64,000 nt of DNA from Theropithecus gelada. Taxonomy: Eukaryota; Chordata; Mammalia; Primates; Cercopithecidae. How positions within the stretch are numbered: the first letter of the stretch is position 1; each line of letters begins with the position of its first letter. Both the position numbers and the translations under genes were made by a program. Below, in pieces: positions 38,218-49,300 of this stretch. Under the pieces are notes generated by a model that was given only the letters and a program-made list of their open reading frames with translations, did not search any database and had not been told where the DNA came from. The stretch lies in contig NC_037669.1 in the NCBI RefSeq assembly GCF_003255815.1, forward strand, positions 117,573,195 to 117,637,194, read 5' to 3'.

Positions 38218-39104
38218 ATACAAAGGAAAAGTTCTTAAAGGAAATTTAGTGTTAGGCCAGTGAATACACAAATTATTAAAAAAAAAAAAAAAAAAGGAAA
38301 ACAACTTTATTGCTGATATGGAGAAAATTTTAATGGTATGAAGAGAAGATCAAACCTGCCACAACATTCCCTTAAGCCAAAGCCTAATCCAGAGCAAGGT
38401 CCTAGCTCTCTTCAATCCTATGCAGGCTGAGGCAGATGGGGAAGCTGCAGAAGAAAAATTGGAAACTAGTAGAGGTTGGTTCATGAGGCTAAAAAAAGAA
38501 ACAATCTCTTTAACATAAAAGTGCAAAGTGAAGCAGCAAGCAGTGATGTAAAAGCTGCAGCAAGTTACCCAGAAGATCTAGCTAAGATCATGAATAAAGG
38601 TGGCTACACTAAATAACAGACTTTCAACATATATGAAACTGACTTCTATTGGAAAAAGATGACATCTAGGACTTTCATAGCTAGAGAGGAGAAGTCAATG
38701 CTTGGCTTCAAAGCTTCAAAGGACAGATGGACTCTCTTGCTAGAGGCTAATGCAGCTGGTGACTTTAAGTCAAACCCAATGCTCAGTTAACTTCCAAAAA
38801 GCCTAGGGTCTTTAAGAATTATGCTGAATCTACTCTATTTGTGCTCTATAAATGGAATAAGAAAACCTGAATGACAACATGTTTGTTGACAGCATGGTTT
38901 ACAGAATATGTAAAGCCTACTACTAAGACCTAACTCGCAGACAAAAATTCCTTCAAAATATTGTGTTAATTGACAATGCCCTAGACACTTACGAGCTCTG
39001 ATGGGGATGCACAAGGTTAACGTTTCCATGTCTGCTTGCACAATATCCATTTTGCAGCCCATGGATCACGAACTAATTTCAACTTTCAAGTCTTACTATT
39101 TGTT

Positions 39105-39238
39105 GCATTTTATTATTTTTGTGTAGACAGGGTCTCACTATGTTGCCCAGGATGTTCTCTAATTCCTTGGCTTAAGTGATCCCCCTACCTTGGCCTCCAA
39201 AGTATAGGGATTACAGGCATAAGCCACTGCCCCTGGCC
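39105..39238 (-). mobile_element. Free left Alu monomer (FLAM-like) in Tigger1
   Basis: An antisense single Alu monomer: AGACAGGGTCTCACTATGTT ... GATTACAGGCATAAGCCACT ... CCCCTGGCC. The right monomer is absent. It interrupts the Tigger1 transposase region, with CAAGTCTTACTATT (39087-39100) before and CAAGTCTCATATTAT (39238-39252) after as a decayed target duplication. Confidence 0.85.
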
Positions 39239-39431
39239 AAGTCTCATATTATTTAAAAAGTATAATTCATAAGGCTATGGGGGTGTCATACATAGTGATT
39301 TGTCTGATGGATCTGGAAAAAGTAAATTGAAAACCTTCTGGAAAGAATTCATCATTCTGGATGCCAATAAGAACATTTGTGATTCATGAGAAGGGGCTAA
39401 AATATCAACATTAACAAGAGTTTGGAAAAAG

Positions 39432-39719
39432 TTGATTCAAACCCTCATGGATAATTTTCAGAAGTTCAAGACTTTCAAGGAGGAAGTAACTGCAAATCTG
39501 GTAAAAATAGCAAGACAACTAGAATTGAAAGTGGAGCCCAAAGATGTGAATGAATTGCTGCAATCTCATGAAAAAACTTGGATAAGTGAGGAGTTGCTTC
39601 TTATAGACGAGCAAAGAAAGTGGATTCTTGAAATGGAATCTATTCCTAGTAAAGATGCTTTGAATATTGTTGAAATGACAACAAAGGAATTAGAATATTC
39701 CATAAACATGGAATTTTGA
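39432..39719 (+). pseudogene. Tigger1 transposase carboxy-terminal remnant
   Basis: A 95-codon frame still clearly coding-like: QLELKVEPKDVNELLQSHEK, LLLIDEQRKWILEMES and NIVEMTTKELEY. It corresponds to the region after the catalytic domain of Tigger1/TIGD1-type transposases. The motif LLQSH...EEL is well kept. It ends at a stop where the consensus protein continues. No catalytic D residues lie in this piece. Confidence 0.85.
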
Positions 39720-40281
39720 AAGAAGTTCCACTGTGAGTAAAATGCTGTCAAATAGCATCACATGCTACACAGAAATCTTTTCTGAAAAGAAGAGTCAATC
39801 AATACAGCAAACTTCACTGCTATTTTAAGAAATTGCCATAGCCACCCCAAGTTTAGCAACCACCACCCTGATCCATCAGCAGTCATCAACACCATCAACA
39901 TTGAGGCAAGACCCTCCACCATCAAAAAGATTAGGACCCCCTGAAGGCTCAGATGATCAGTAGCAATTTTTATCAATAAAGTATTTTAATTTAGGTATGC
40001 ACATTTTTCAGAAATAGTGCTATTGCATGCTTAATAGACTACAGTATAGTGTAAATATAACTGTTATATGCACTGGGATACCAAAAATCTGTAATTTGCT
40101 TTATTGTGATTTTGATTTATTTTGTTGGTCTGGAATAAAACCCATAATATCTCTAAAGAATCCCTACATGTGATGATAAAAGCTATTCCTGGATGCCAGG
40201 AACAACAAGCCTACAATAAACACATGGAAAAATAATGACCATACAATTGAATCTATTCATATTCAACTTCGAAAAGATTAT

Positions 40282-40412
40282 TATCCAGATGTGGCAGCAC
40301 ATGCCTACAGTCCCAGCTATTTGGGGAGCTGAGGTGGAGGAATCACTTGAGCCCAGGAGTTAAAGGCCAGCCTGGGAAACATAGTGAGACCCCCATCTCT
40401 AAAAAAAAAAAT
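40282..40412 (+). mobile_element. Free left Alu monomer (FLAM-like), sense
   Basis: A single Alu monomer (ATCCAGATGTGGCAGCACAT ... GAGCCCAGGAGTTAAAGGCC ... CCCCATCTCTAAAA) with an A tail and no right monomer. It is older than the dimeric Alus in this window. Confidence 0.82.
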
Positions 40413-41014
40413 TAATGCGTTGATCAACCTTGCTTATTTTAACATGCTTGTATTCTTGCTCATGATCTCCTACATAAATAACTGAAAATCATAGCTATAT
40501 GCACATAGAATTATTTTCCACTTCTAATATATAACATTTTTCTCGTCTGAATAAAAATGAAGAAGCATTAATTCCATTGAGCAAAAATCTACATCAAAAG
40601 AATTTCTTCTCTATTGAAATCTATTATATGTTCCATTCTAAAAAGGAAGAAAAAAGCACATTATATGAAAACAGTGCATGGTTCAAAGCAGGTAAAATTC
40701 TATTGGAAGCCTACTAGAATAATTGAAGTGGGACCAGTTACACATGATATTGATGATTATAAAACAGTCAGCGATTAAATATGAAGGAGATAATAGTTCT
40801 GGAAAACTTCAATAGTAACATAAACAGAGCCAGAGGTAAGTGGGAAGGGAAATTACAAACCACAAAACATCCATCCCTAAATTTTTAAGGGATATACATA
40901 CATCTGATATTGCTGTCAGATATGATTAATTTAGATTACCTAACATTTTTAAGAAGTGGATATTTTACTTTCTGATTGCTCTTTAAATATCAGTACTGGG
41001 CCTACATCCTTATA
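40413..41014. other. Intergenic DNA, nothing recognised
   Basis: About 600 bp of AT-rich sequence with no recognised feature. Confidence 0.45.
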
Positions 41015-41547
<533 letters not shown>

Positions 41548-41594
41548 ATCTATGGCAGCAAAAAGGCAGGGTTGTGTTTTGTTTTTTAAAAAGT

Positions 41595-41871
41595 TGAGTT
41601 TTGTTCTTTTTGCTTAGTATTGTCTTGGCTATACAGGCTCTTTCTTGGTTCCATATGAAATATTTTTGTATTTATTTCTCTAAAGTATTTTATTTTATTT
41701 ATTTCTCTAAAGTATTTATTTCTCTAAAATGTTGAGGTGATGGTATAGACTTTCTTCTTTAGTCTGTTAACAGGGGAATCCATTGTGATATTGTGATTTA
41801 CAATAGCATATTTATATTTGTTCTTAATCCCTATTTCCTGGCATACAACTTCTAAAAGAGAGCATTCCCAA
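41595..41871 (-). mobile_element. Old L1M ORF2 fragment, antisense, with 17-bp repeats
   Basis: TTAGTATTGTCTTGGCTATA, CAGGCTCTTTCTTGGTTCCA and TATGAAATATTTTTG are the complement of conserved L1 ORF2. The following GGTGATGGTATAGACTTTCT also fits. A 17-bp unit occurs three times at 41670-41730. This starts an antisense L1M scaffold that continues, interrupted, to about 46390. Confidence 0.6.
41670..41730. repeat. 17-bp minisatellite-like triplication
   Basis: ATTTATTTCTCTAAAGT occurs at 41670-41686 and 41697-41713, and as ATTTATTTCTCTAAAAT at 41714-41730. The first and second copies are separated by ten bases. This is a local slippage or duplication product. Confidence 0.85.
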
Positions 41872-42355
41872 CATGATTATTGTCTTTTTTGCATGCTAAT
41901 GAGATGACTGGTGGCTAGGGGCTCCTGGATAGACTTAGGATGGGGGCTGGTTGCCAGGAGAACCAACTACCTTATTAGAAGGTTGTAACTTTCAACCCTA
42001 CTCACTTGCAAGGTTGAGTTGATCACCAATGGCCAATGATGTAATCAATCATGCCTATGTAATGAAACTTCCCTAAAAACTCAGAATAGGATTTAGAGAG
42101 TTTCTAGATTGCTGAACACATGAGGTGCCTGGATGGTGGAGTGCCTAGAGAGGGTATGGAAGCTCTGTTCCTTTCCCACATGCCTTGTTTTTTGCCTATC
42201 CTCTGTCTGTTCATCTGTGTCCTTTACTAGCAAATTATTAAACTTAAGTAAAGTGTTTCCCTGAATCCAGTGAGCTGCTGCAGCAATAATCAAACCCAAA
42301 GAGTGGATTATGAAAACACCAACTTAGAGTGGTTGGTCAGAAATTTTACAGTTGA
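41872..42355 (+). mobile_element. Old LTR (ERVL-like), left part
   Basis: GCATGCTAATGAGATGACTG, then CACCAATGGCCAATGATGTA, then ATCATGCCTATGTAATGAAA, then ACATGAGGTGCCTGGATGG and AGAGAGGGTATGGAAGCTCT follow a common mammalian LTR. It is split at about 42355 by another LTR and resumes at about 43032. The family (MLT2 or another ERVL-like) is not fixed. Confidence 0.6.
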
Positions 42356-43031
42356 TAGCTAGTCAGACATGAGCAGAGCAGGAAAGGAGTCCCCCACAAA
42401 CCCACACACACACCAGGAATGTCAGGCAACCATCAGATGATGGTCAGGTAATTATTAAACTGACTCTCTAAAATAATAATGGGTTGCAGTCAGAGCCAAG
42501 GAAAGGCAGTTTTCAATGGTTAGAAAACCCTGAAGCTGGTGATCAGAAGCTTCCTGATAAGATCTCAAGAGTTGGGCAAGTGGGTTCAAGCATGTTCACT
42601 AAGAGACAAAATGATGGAGTCTGTGTATGACCTTCCAGAAGCATTCGGCTGGTAAGGGAAGAATGCTTCAAGTGAGCATGTGTACAACTTCAGTAATCAC
42701 ACTGCATATGCTTCCCCTCCCAAGCACTGGCTAGCGACTGTGCATGTGGACGGTCCACCCCCAAGGCAAGAATGCTACACCCTGGAAATATGCCAACATA
42801 TAAAATCCCAAGTTAAAAGGTGAAGCCATGCACTTGATCTCTCAAGTCACCTGCTTGGGCCTCTTCCAAGTGTACTTTTCCTTTCATGCCTGCTCTAAAA
42901 CTTTTTAATAAACTTTCACTCCTGCTCTAAAACTTGCCTCAGTCTCTCCTTCTGCTTTATGCTACCCAGTCAAATTCTTTCATCTGAGGAGGCAAGAATT
43001 GAGGTTGCTGCAGGCTTGTACACGTAACAGA
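42356..43031 (+). mobile_element. ERV1-like solo LTR nested in an older LTR
   Basis: GACATGAGCAGAGCAGGAAA, GGAATGTCAGGCAACCATCA, TGTGTATGACCTTCCAGAAG, ATAAAATCCCAAGTTAAAAG, TTTTTAATAAACTTTCACTC (poly(A) signal) and GAGGAGGCAAGAATTGAGGT give U3-R-U5 order of a class I LTR that I know by sequence but not by certain name. A short TATA-like ATATAAAATC lies about 110 bases before the AATAAA. A TCCTGCTCTAAAACTT unit is repeated around that signal, as is usual for this family. No internal region remains. Confidence 0.65.
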
Positions 43032-43275
43032 AGCATGGCTTGTGATTGGCATCCGAAGTGTGGCAAAGTCTTTTGAGACTGAGCTCTTAGTCTGTGGGAT
43101 CTGACACTATTTCCAGGCAGATAGTGTCAGAATTGAATTGAATTATAGGGCACCCAGCTGGTATCTGTTGGAGACTTGCTTGGTGTGTGGAGAAAATCTT
43201 CCACACATCTGGCCACAGAAATGTTCTGTGCTGTATTGAGTAAGCACAAGAGAGTAGGAAAGAAATCTCTTTTTG
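43032..43275 (+). mobile_element. Old LTR (ERVL-like), right part
   Basis: GCTTGTGATTGGCATCCGAA, then GTGGGATCTGACACTATTTC, then AGATAGTGTCAGAATTGAAT, then ACCCAGCTGGTATCTGTTGG completes the LTR that begins at about 41872. The order is contiguous with the left part in the family consensus. Confidence 0.6.
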
Positions 43276-43510
43276 TATCTCTCAGAATCATTTTATTACA
43301 TTCTACAATTAGACTATCTTCCCATACCTACTTGATAATTTGAATGATTTTCTGGTTTGGTTTGCTAATATTTTATTTAGAATTTGCCATGTATGTTATT
43401 AAGTGAATTATCCTACAATTTTTCTTTCTTTTCTGGTTTTATGATCGAGGTTATATATTAGGAAACTTTTCCATTATTTCTCTTCCTTAAAATATTTTTT
43501 ATAAGATAGG
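43276..43510 (-). mobile_element. Old L1M ORF2 fragment, antisense
   Basis: TCTGGTTTGGTTTGCTAATA, TTTTATTTAGAATTTGCC, then AATTATCCTACAATTTTTCT and TTCTGGTTTTATGATC are the complement of conserved L1 ORF2 (RT region). It continues the scaffold from 41595. Confidence 0.65.
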
Positions 43511-43517
43511 GATCACC

Positions 43518-43625
43518 GGCTGGGCTCTGTGATTCATGCCTGCAATCTCAGAACTTTGGGAGGCTGAGGCAGGCAGGTTACTTGAGATCAGGAGTTTAAG
43601 ACCAACCTGGCCAACATAGTGGAAT
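43518..43625 (+). mobile_element. Alu left-monomer fragment, truncated in a purine repeat
   Basis: GGCTGGGCTCTGTGATTCAT ... AGACCAACCTGGCCAACATA is the first about 108 bp of an Alu. It stops where the usual 'gtgaaac' is replaced by GAATGAACGAATGAACG and a GAAA repeat. The rest of the Alu is missing. Confidence 0.85.
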
Positions 43626-43639
43626 GAACGAATGAACGA

Positions 43640-43687
<48 letters not shown>

Positions 43688-43990
43688 GAGAAAAGAAGGA
43701 AGGAAGGATGGAAGGAAGGAAGGAAGGAAGGAAGGAAGGAAGGAAGGAGGAAGGAAGGAATGAGAAAAGAAAAAGAAAGAAAAGAAAGGAAAGAAAGGGA
43801 GAAAAAGAGAGAGAGAGAAAGAAAGAGAAAGAAAAGAAAAAGAAAGAAAAAGAAAGAAAGAAAAGAAAGAAAAGAAAAAGAAAAGAAAGGAAAGAAAGGG
43901 AGAAAGAAAAAGAGAGAGAAAGAAAGAGAAAGAAAAGAAAGAGAAAGAGAAAGAAAAAGAAAGAAAAGAGAAAGAAAGCAAGCCAGCAAG
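43626..43990. repeat. Long (GAAA)n/(GGAA)n purine tract
   Basis: About 365 bp of GAAA, GGAA and mixed purine units. Bases 43762-43978 (217 nt) contain no pyrimidine on the + strand. The overlapping frames on both strands (K/E/R-rich on +, S/F/L-rich on -, up to 168 codons) are pure repeat artefacts. Mirror-symmetric segments within it could form intramolecular triplexes. Confidence 0.97.
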
Positions 43991-44094
43991 GAAGCAAGCA
44001 ATCAAGCTAGCTAGCTCACAAATTTTTAAAAATTATAAAAGCTTCCTATGGTTAGAAATTAAGCTATGTAATTATTTGGATATATAATTTAATT

Positions 44095-44711
44095 TTTTAT
44101 TACTGTATTCTCTATCTGTGAATTTGCTTACTCACTAAAACTTGTTTATAATCCCCAAATCAATACTCAGTGTTTTTGCTGTATTCAAAAAAATATGCAG
44201 AGCAGTGAAAAATGTGAGTACCCCAACACACATGGTTCCATCTGAGGTCAAAGAGTAAATCTCTGCCTTCATGTTTTAGCTGTCACACTGTAAACAAGTG
44301 TCCTTTTTGTAGTCTATTTAGTGCCACATTTTTCTCATTTTTGTGCTTTTAGTTGATGATTTTGGTACTTAAAATAACCTCTAAGTGTGGTACTGAAGTT
44401 CTGTCTAGTGTTCCCAAGCATGAGAAGGCTGTGATGTGCTTAATGGAGAATATGTATTTAGTCCAGACATGTTACAGTGTTGTTAGCTCTGAGTTCGATT
44501 CTAATTAATCACAATGTATGTTAAATAACAGTGTATTTAAACAGAAATACATGTTAAACAAGATATACATTGATCAGGTGGTAAAAATCTGACTAGAGGC
44601 TCACCAAAACTTATCCTTTTATTTCCACTATAACAATGGTTTGCATTTGCTAATTCAATGTTTGTGGTGACTTACTAGACCATAACTACTATAAATAATG
44701 ACACTTAACTG
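44095..44711 (+). mobile_element. Tigger-type (pogo) element with CENP-B-like start remnant
   Basis: The order ATTCTCTATCTGTGAATTTG, then GTGAAAAATGTGAGTACCCC, then GCTGTCACACTGTAAACAAG, then ATGATTTTGGTACTTAAAAT, then GTTCTGTCTAGTGTTCCCAA and AGAAGGCTGTGATGTGCTTA matches a pogo-family element. Its transposase starts with a CENP-B-like DNA-binding domain (compare putative CENPBD1-type proteins). It ends with CTACTATAAATAATGACA. Frames are broken, so it is non-autonomous and inactive. Confidence 0.7.
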
Positions 44712-44714
44712 CAT

Positions 44715-45215
44715 GTTAAAGTACTGATTCAATTTATTTAATGATTATAGGTCCAGTAGGTTTTTTGTTTCTTTGTAAATCACTGTTCTTAATTTAAATT
44801 TATTTTGAAAATTGTTCATTTCATAAATGTTTTTCCCACTGTAGAGATTTTTTTAAATTTCTACAATATCTGTGTTCATGTCCTCTTTTCCCTTCCTAAA
44901 ATTGTCCAGTTTTGCTCTTTCTCTTTTTTCACTGATAAACCTTACCAGGTTATTTGCCTATACTGTTTTAAATCTTTTGATTGGTTTTGTAAAACCTTTC
45001 AATTTTCCTTTTCTTTCACATTTTATTAACATCTCTTTTACCTTATTCCTTCTACTTATTTAACTCCTCATCATTTTTAATTTTCCAAGCTTGTAGGTTA
45101 AATATTGTGTCTCTTTATTTGTGTTTTCTAATATATAAATTTAAATATAAAAACAGTCATGTTTTTATTTCACAAATATTTTATTTCCCATGTCATTTAA
45201 TTCTAATGATGGGCT
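44715..45215 (-). mobile_element. Old L1M ORF2 fragment, antisense
   Basis: A T-rich pyrimidine-biased strand with short phrases like the complement of the L1M ORF2 region between endonuclease and RT (ATTAACATCTCTTTTACCTT, TTCCTTCTACTTATTTAACT). Low similarity. Continuity with 43276-43510 and 45766-46390 supports it. Confidence 0.5.
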
Positions 45216-45765
45216 CAGAACATGCTAATCTAGATATGGCACTTTGGGATACTATTTTAAGCTAAAAATTTTTGAGAAAACTGCAGAAGTAAAAGGGTCT
45301 CTCTGACCTTCTCCCACCCTTCTCCCCTGAAGCAGATCGAAAGACCTAGAAAGAATTTTCTAACCTTTCCCTGAAGCAGGGCATAAGACCTTCACATGAT
45401 GCCTAACCAGAGGTAAAGGAATATCTTTATTTCTAAAGACAATGGAGCACAGAAAATAATCTGAACAAATAGGCATTACTAAGTTCCCTTCATTTATTGC
45501 CATCGGATCACAATCTATTTGTTCAACCATATTTTTCCATGACTGCTCACTCTTCATCAAACTTAAGCATAAAAATACACAGATTTCTACTTCTTTGGGT
45601 CTTCGTTTTCTTATGAAGCTTCCTGTATCACATAAAATTTACATTCAATATATTTGTATATAACTTTGTAATTAAATATATTTGTATGTATGCCTTGTTA
45701 ATCTGTCTTTTGTTATATGTGTCTTCACTGTAAACCTTCTAATAAGTGACCAAAAAAACCTTTCT
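45216..45765 (+). mobile_element. Old ERVL-like LTR in L1M scaffold
   Basis: The right part reads TTTGGGTCTTCGTTTTCTTA, TGAAGCTTCCTGTATCACAT, then GTATGCCTTGTTAATCTGTC and TTTTGTTATATG, as in LTR16/MLT2-like ERVL LTRs. The left part (CACCCTTCTCCCCTGAAGCA) is weaker. The antisense frame 45360-45560 has no motif. Confidence 0.5.
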
Positions 45766-46390
45766 TTCCCTACAATAATTATTTATAATTCACAGTATAA
45801 TTTTTTTGGTTTAAGAATTTTTACCAAAGTGCTGAGTTTTTGTTTACTTTATATTCCAAAAATATAGGCATTGCAATTTTCTTCTTTCTCTAATTTCCAA
45901 ATTTACTACATTGAGGTTATAAAACAAAGAATGGAAAATTATAATTTTGCAAATACTTATTTGGGGTTCTTTATGTGGACATCTTGATAAATGCTCTATG
46001 TTTGCTGGAAATGAGTGAACATTTTCTATGAATGCTAGGTTCTATATTCATCAAATCCAACTTATTAATTATATTCTTTAAATTTTTATTATTCCCAATT
46101 GTTTTTGTCTGTTTTGTCATTCATTGTCAAAAAGAAGTATTTTAAAACCACCCATTAAGATGTATAATTTATTCATGATCTTCCTATTTCTGTTCATTAT
46201 ATATCTTTTACCCTGAGGTTAGGTTTTAAAGAACATAAGTTTTCAGGATCTTTATATCTTTGTGATGCATTGTTCCTGTTTATTAATAAGAAATTATCTT
46301 TTTTGTTCCTAGTGATGCTTTAAAAAAAATCTTACCATTAATACTCCTTCTGCCTTTGGTTAGCTTTTGTCTAAAGTAAGTGCTTCCTTC
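45766..46390 (-). mobile_element. Old L1M ORF2 fragment, antisense
   Basis: AATTTCCAAATTTACTACAT, then CTTGATAAATGCTCTATGTT, then GTTTTTGTCTGTTTTGTCAT, then CCTGAGGTTAGGTTTTAAAG follow the complement of the ORF2 endonuclease region. It ends where a sense-strand L1 5'UTR begins. Confidence 0.65.
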
Positions 46391-46395
46391 AAGTT

Positions 46396-49300
46396 CTAAA
46401 ACGGCAGTATGGGAGCAAGCTGGCTTTACTACCCTTCATAGAAAACTGAAAAGAATTATACAGTGCTAAGATTATCACCAGCAATATACCAGAACTCAAA
46501 TATGAAGATAAGACAGTTCCTGAGACCACAGAGAAGTGGAAAAACTCTAAGCCAACAGAAAGAGACTTAGACTTCCATATTCACAGCAATCTTCCTGCAA
46601 TCCACCTGACACTAAGTGCAAAGACAATTTCCTTTCAATTCATAGTTTCTACACTGGAAAAAGTGAGATCGATGTGGACAAGCAGCATTTTGGCTTCCCT
46701 GGCAGAAGATACGTTCATGCCTCAACCCACAGGAAACACTGGCAGTGTCTAGAGGGAAGAATATCCTTGAGGATAGCCAGGGACACAGGGTGGGACTATC
46801 ATTCCTAGCTCCAGAAATAGTGTGCTGTAATTCAGTCAAAGATGATGCCAAAACAGAGTGGCTGTTCAGCAGCACCATATAGTAGGAGGTTTGTTACACA
46901 GGTCCCCAGGGCATGGACCCCTAGTCAGCCTACTCGCACTTCTGGGATATCTCCTTTGGAACCTCCCCAGTTTGGGATGGGTGGCACTTTCACTATTTGC
47001 TAGAACAAAATCAAGCCTGGGCTTAATGCACCATCTAGTGCCAAAAAGTAGGCAGCCACCTAGTGGGGGAAATAAAAGAAAAAAGAATATCAACAGGTAA
47101 AGTGTGAAGAATCTTTAAGCAAATATATCCTCCCAAAATCAAAACAAGTCAGACAGAGAAGACTGGAAGAAATAATTAATCCTTCAATCCAAAGACATAG
47201 TTGTACTTCCACAAAAAACAACAGCAAACAAGGAACCATGGCCTCCTCAAATGGACAAAACAAGGAACTAGTGACTGACACTAACAAAGCAGTCACATGT
47301 GAACTCTCTTATCAAGAATTCAAAACAGCAGTTTTAAAGAAACTCAGTGATCTCTAATGTAACACAGAAAAGCAATTCAAAACATATCAAAAAATGAAAT
47401 ACATATGCTGAACTTAAGAATTCATTAGAGGCTCTCAATAGCAGAATGTATCAAACAGAAGAAAGAATCAGTGAGATAAAAGAAAGGTTATTTCAAAATA
47501 CTCAGCAGAGAGAAAAACAATGAAAAAAATGAAGATTGCCTAAGAGATATAGAAAGTTACCTCAAAAGGCCAAATCTAAGAATTATTTGTGTTCAAGATA
47601 GAATTGAGCAAAAGGAAAGGGTACAAAACTTGTTCAAAGAAGTAATAACCAAAAAATGTTTCAAAACTTGGGAAAGAATTAAATATCCAGGTACAGGAAG
47701 GTCAGAAAACAACAAAGAGATTTAATCCAAATAAGACTACCCCAAGGTATTTAATAGTCAAATACTCAAAGGTAAGGACAAAGAGAGGATTCTAAAAGCA
47801 GCAAGTGAAAAGAAGCAAATAACACATAAAGGAGCACCAATTCATCTGGCCACAAACACGATAAAAATCATACAGCCCATGAGGGAATGGGACAATATTT
47901 TCAAAATGCTGAAAAGAAAACAAAACAAAAAAAACCCTGCCATCCAAGAATACAGTCTCCAGCAAAGCTATTCTTCAAAAAAGGAGAGACAAAATCTTTC
48001 TCAGAAAAACAAAAGCCAAGAGAATTTACCACTACCAGACTCATTTTACAATAAATGATAAAGGGAGTTCTTCATTCTGAAAGTAAAAAAGTGCTAACAT
48101 GCAAAGTAAAACATTCAAAGATATAAAACCCATTGGCAAAATTAAGTACACAGATAAAACAAAAATACTCTAATGTTGTAATTGTGGTGTTCAATCTAGT
48201 CATAATTCTAGTATGAAGCCCAAAAAACAAATCTATCAAAAACAATCATACCTACACCCGCCTGTTAAGAGATAGGCAAAATTAAAATGTGTAAATTAAA
48301 ACAACATAAAGTCAAAATGAGGAAGGGATGCAGTTAAAGTTTTAAAAGTTTTCCTTTTTTTTTCTTTGTTTCCATTTTTTTCTTTGTTAGCTAAGTTGTT
48401 ATCTGCTTAAGATAACTTGTTATATTTATATGATGTTTTTTGTAATCCTCATGGTAACCACAATGCAAAAACCTACAATGGATTCATTAAAAATGAAAAG
48501 CAATGAATTAAAGCATACTGTCAGAGAAAAATCACTTAACCACAAAAGAAGATAGTAAGAAAGGAAGTGAGAAGAAATAACCCAGAAAACAAACAACAAA
48601 ATGGCAGTAGCAATTCCCTACTTATCATAATGGCAATGAAAGTAAATGGACTTATTCTCCAATTAAAAGGCATAGAGTGGCTGAATGGATTAAAACAAAC
48701 AAATAAGACCTAACTATGTGCTGCCTACAAGAAAGCAACGTTGCTTATATGGATACACATAGACTGAAACTAAAGAAGTGGAAAAAGATATTCCATGCAA
48801 AAGGAAACCCAAAAAAGCAGGAGTAACTATACTTATATCAAATAACGAGACTACAAATCAGAACTGCAAAAATGAGACCAAGAAGGTCACTATTTAATGA
48901 CAAACAAAGGAATTCAGGAGGATGATATAACAATTATAACTGCCTATACATACAATACCAAGTATATAAAGCAAATATTAATAAACTTAAAGGGAGAGAT
49001 AGGCTGCAATCCAATAATAGTAAGGAATTTCAACACCCCACTCACCCTAATAGATAGATCATCCAGACAGATAATGAACAAAGAAACATTGGCATTGAAT
49101 TACACACTAGACCTAATAGGCTGAACTGACATTTACAGAACATTTCACTCAGCTGCTGCAGAATACACATTCTGTTCATCAGCACATGGAACATTCTTCA
49201 GAATAGATCATGTTTTAATCCACAAAACAAGTCTCAACAGATTTTAAAAAATACAGTGTCTTTTCTGACCACAGTGAAATAAAACTAGAAATCAATAACC

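Larger units (their letters stand above)
37631..40164 (+). mobile_element. Tigger1 (pogo-like) DNA transposon, near full length
   Basis: The left end (CAAGAATACCTC ... TTTATTGCACTTTGCAGATA ... CTGTGGCAACCCTGCATTCA) and right end (GGCTCAGATGATCAGTAGCA ... ATGCACTGGGATACC ... CCCATAATATCTCTAAAG) are those of Tigger1, flanked by TA dinucleotides. Without the inserted Alu monomer the element is about 2.4 kb, close to the known autonomous length. It once encoded a pogo/Tc1-mariner superfamily transposase, a CENP-B-type HTH plus DDE protein. Only pieces remain open, so it is inactive. Confidence 0.93.

Noticed and set aside
43499..44005. Open frames of 100-168 codons on both strands
   Set aside because: They consist of S/F/L or K/E/R runs translated from the GAAA/GGAA repeat. 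Low-complexity purine repeats keep several frames open at once.
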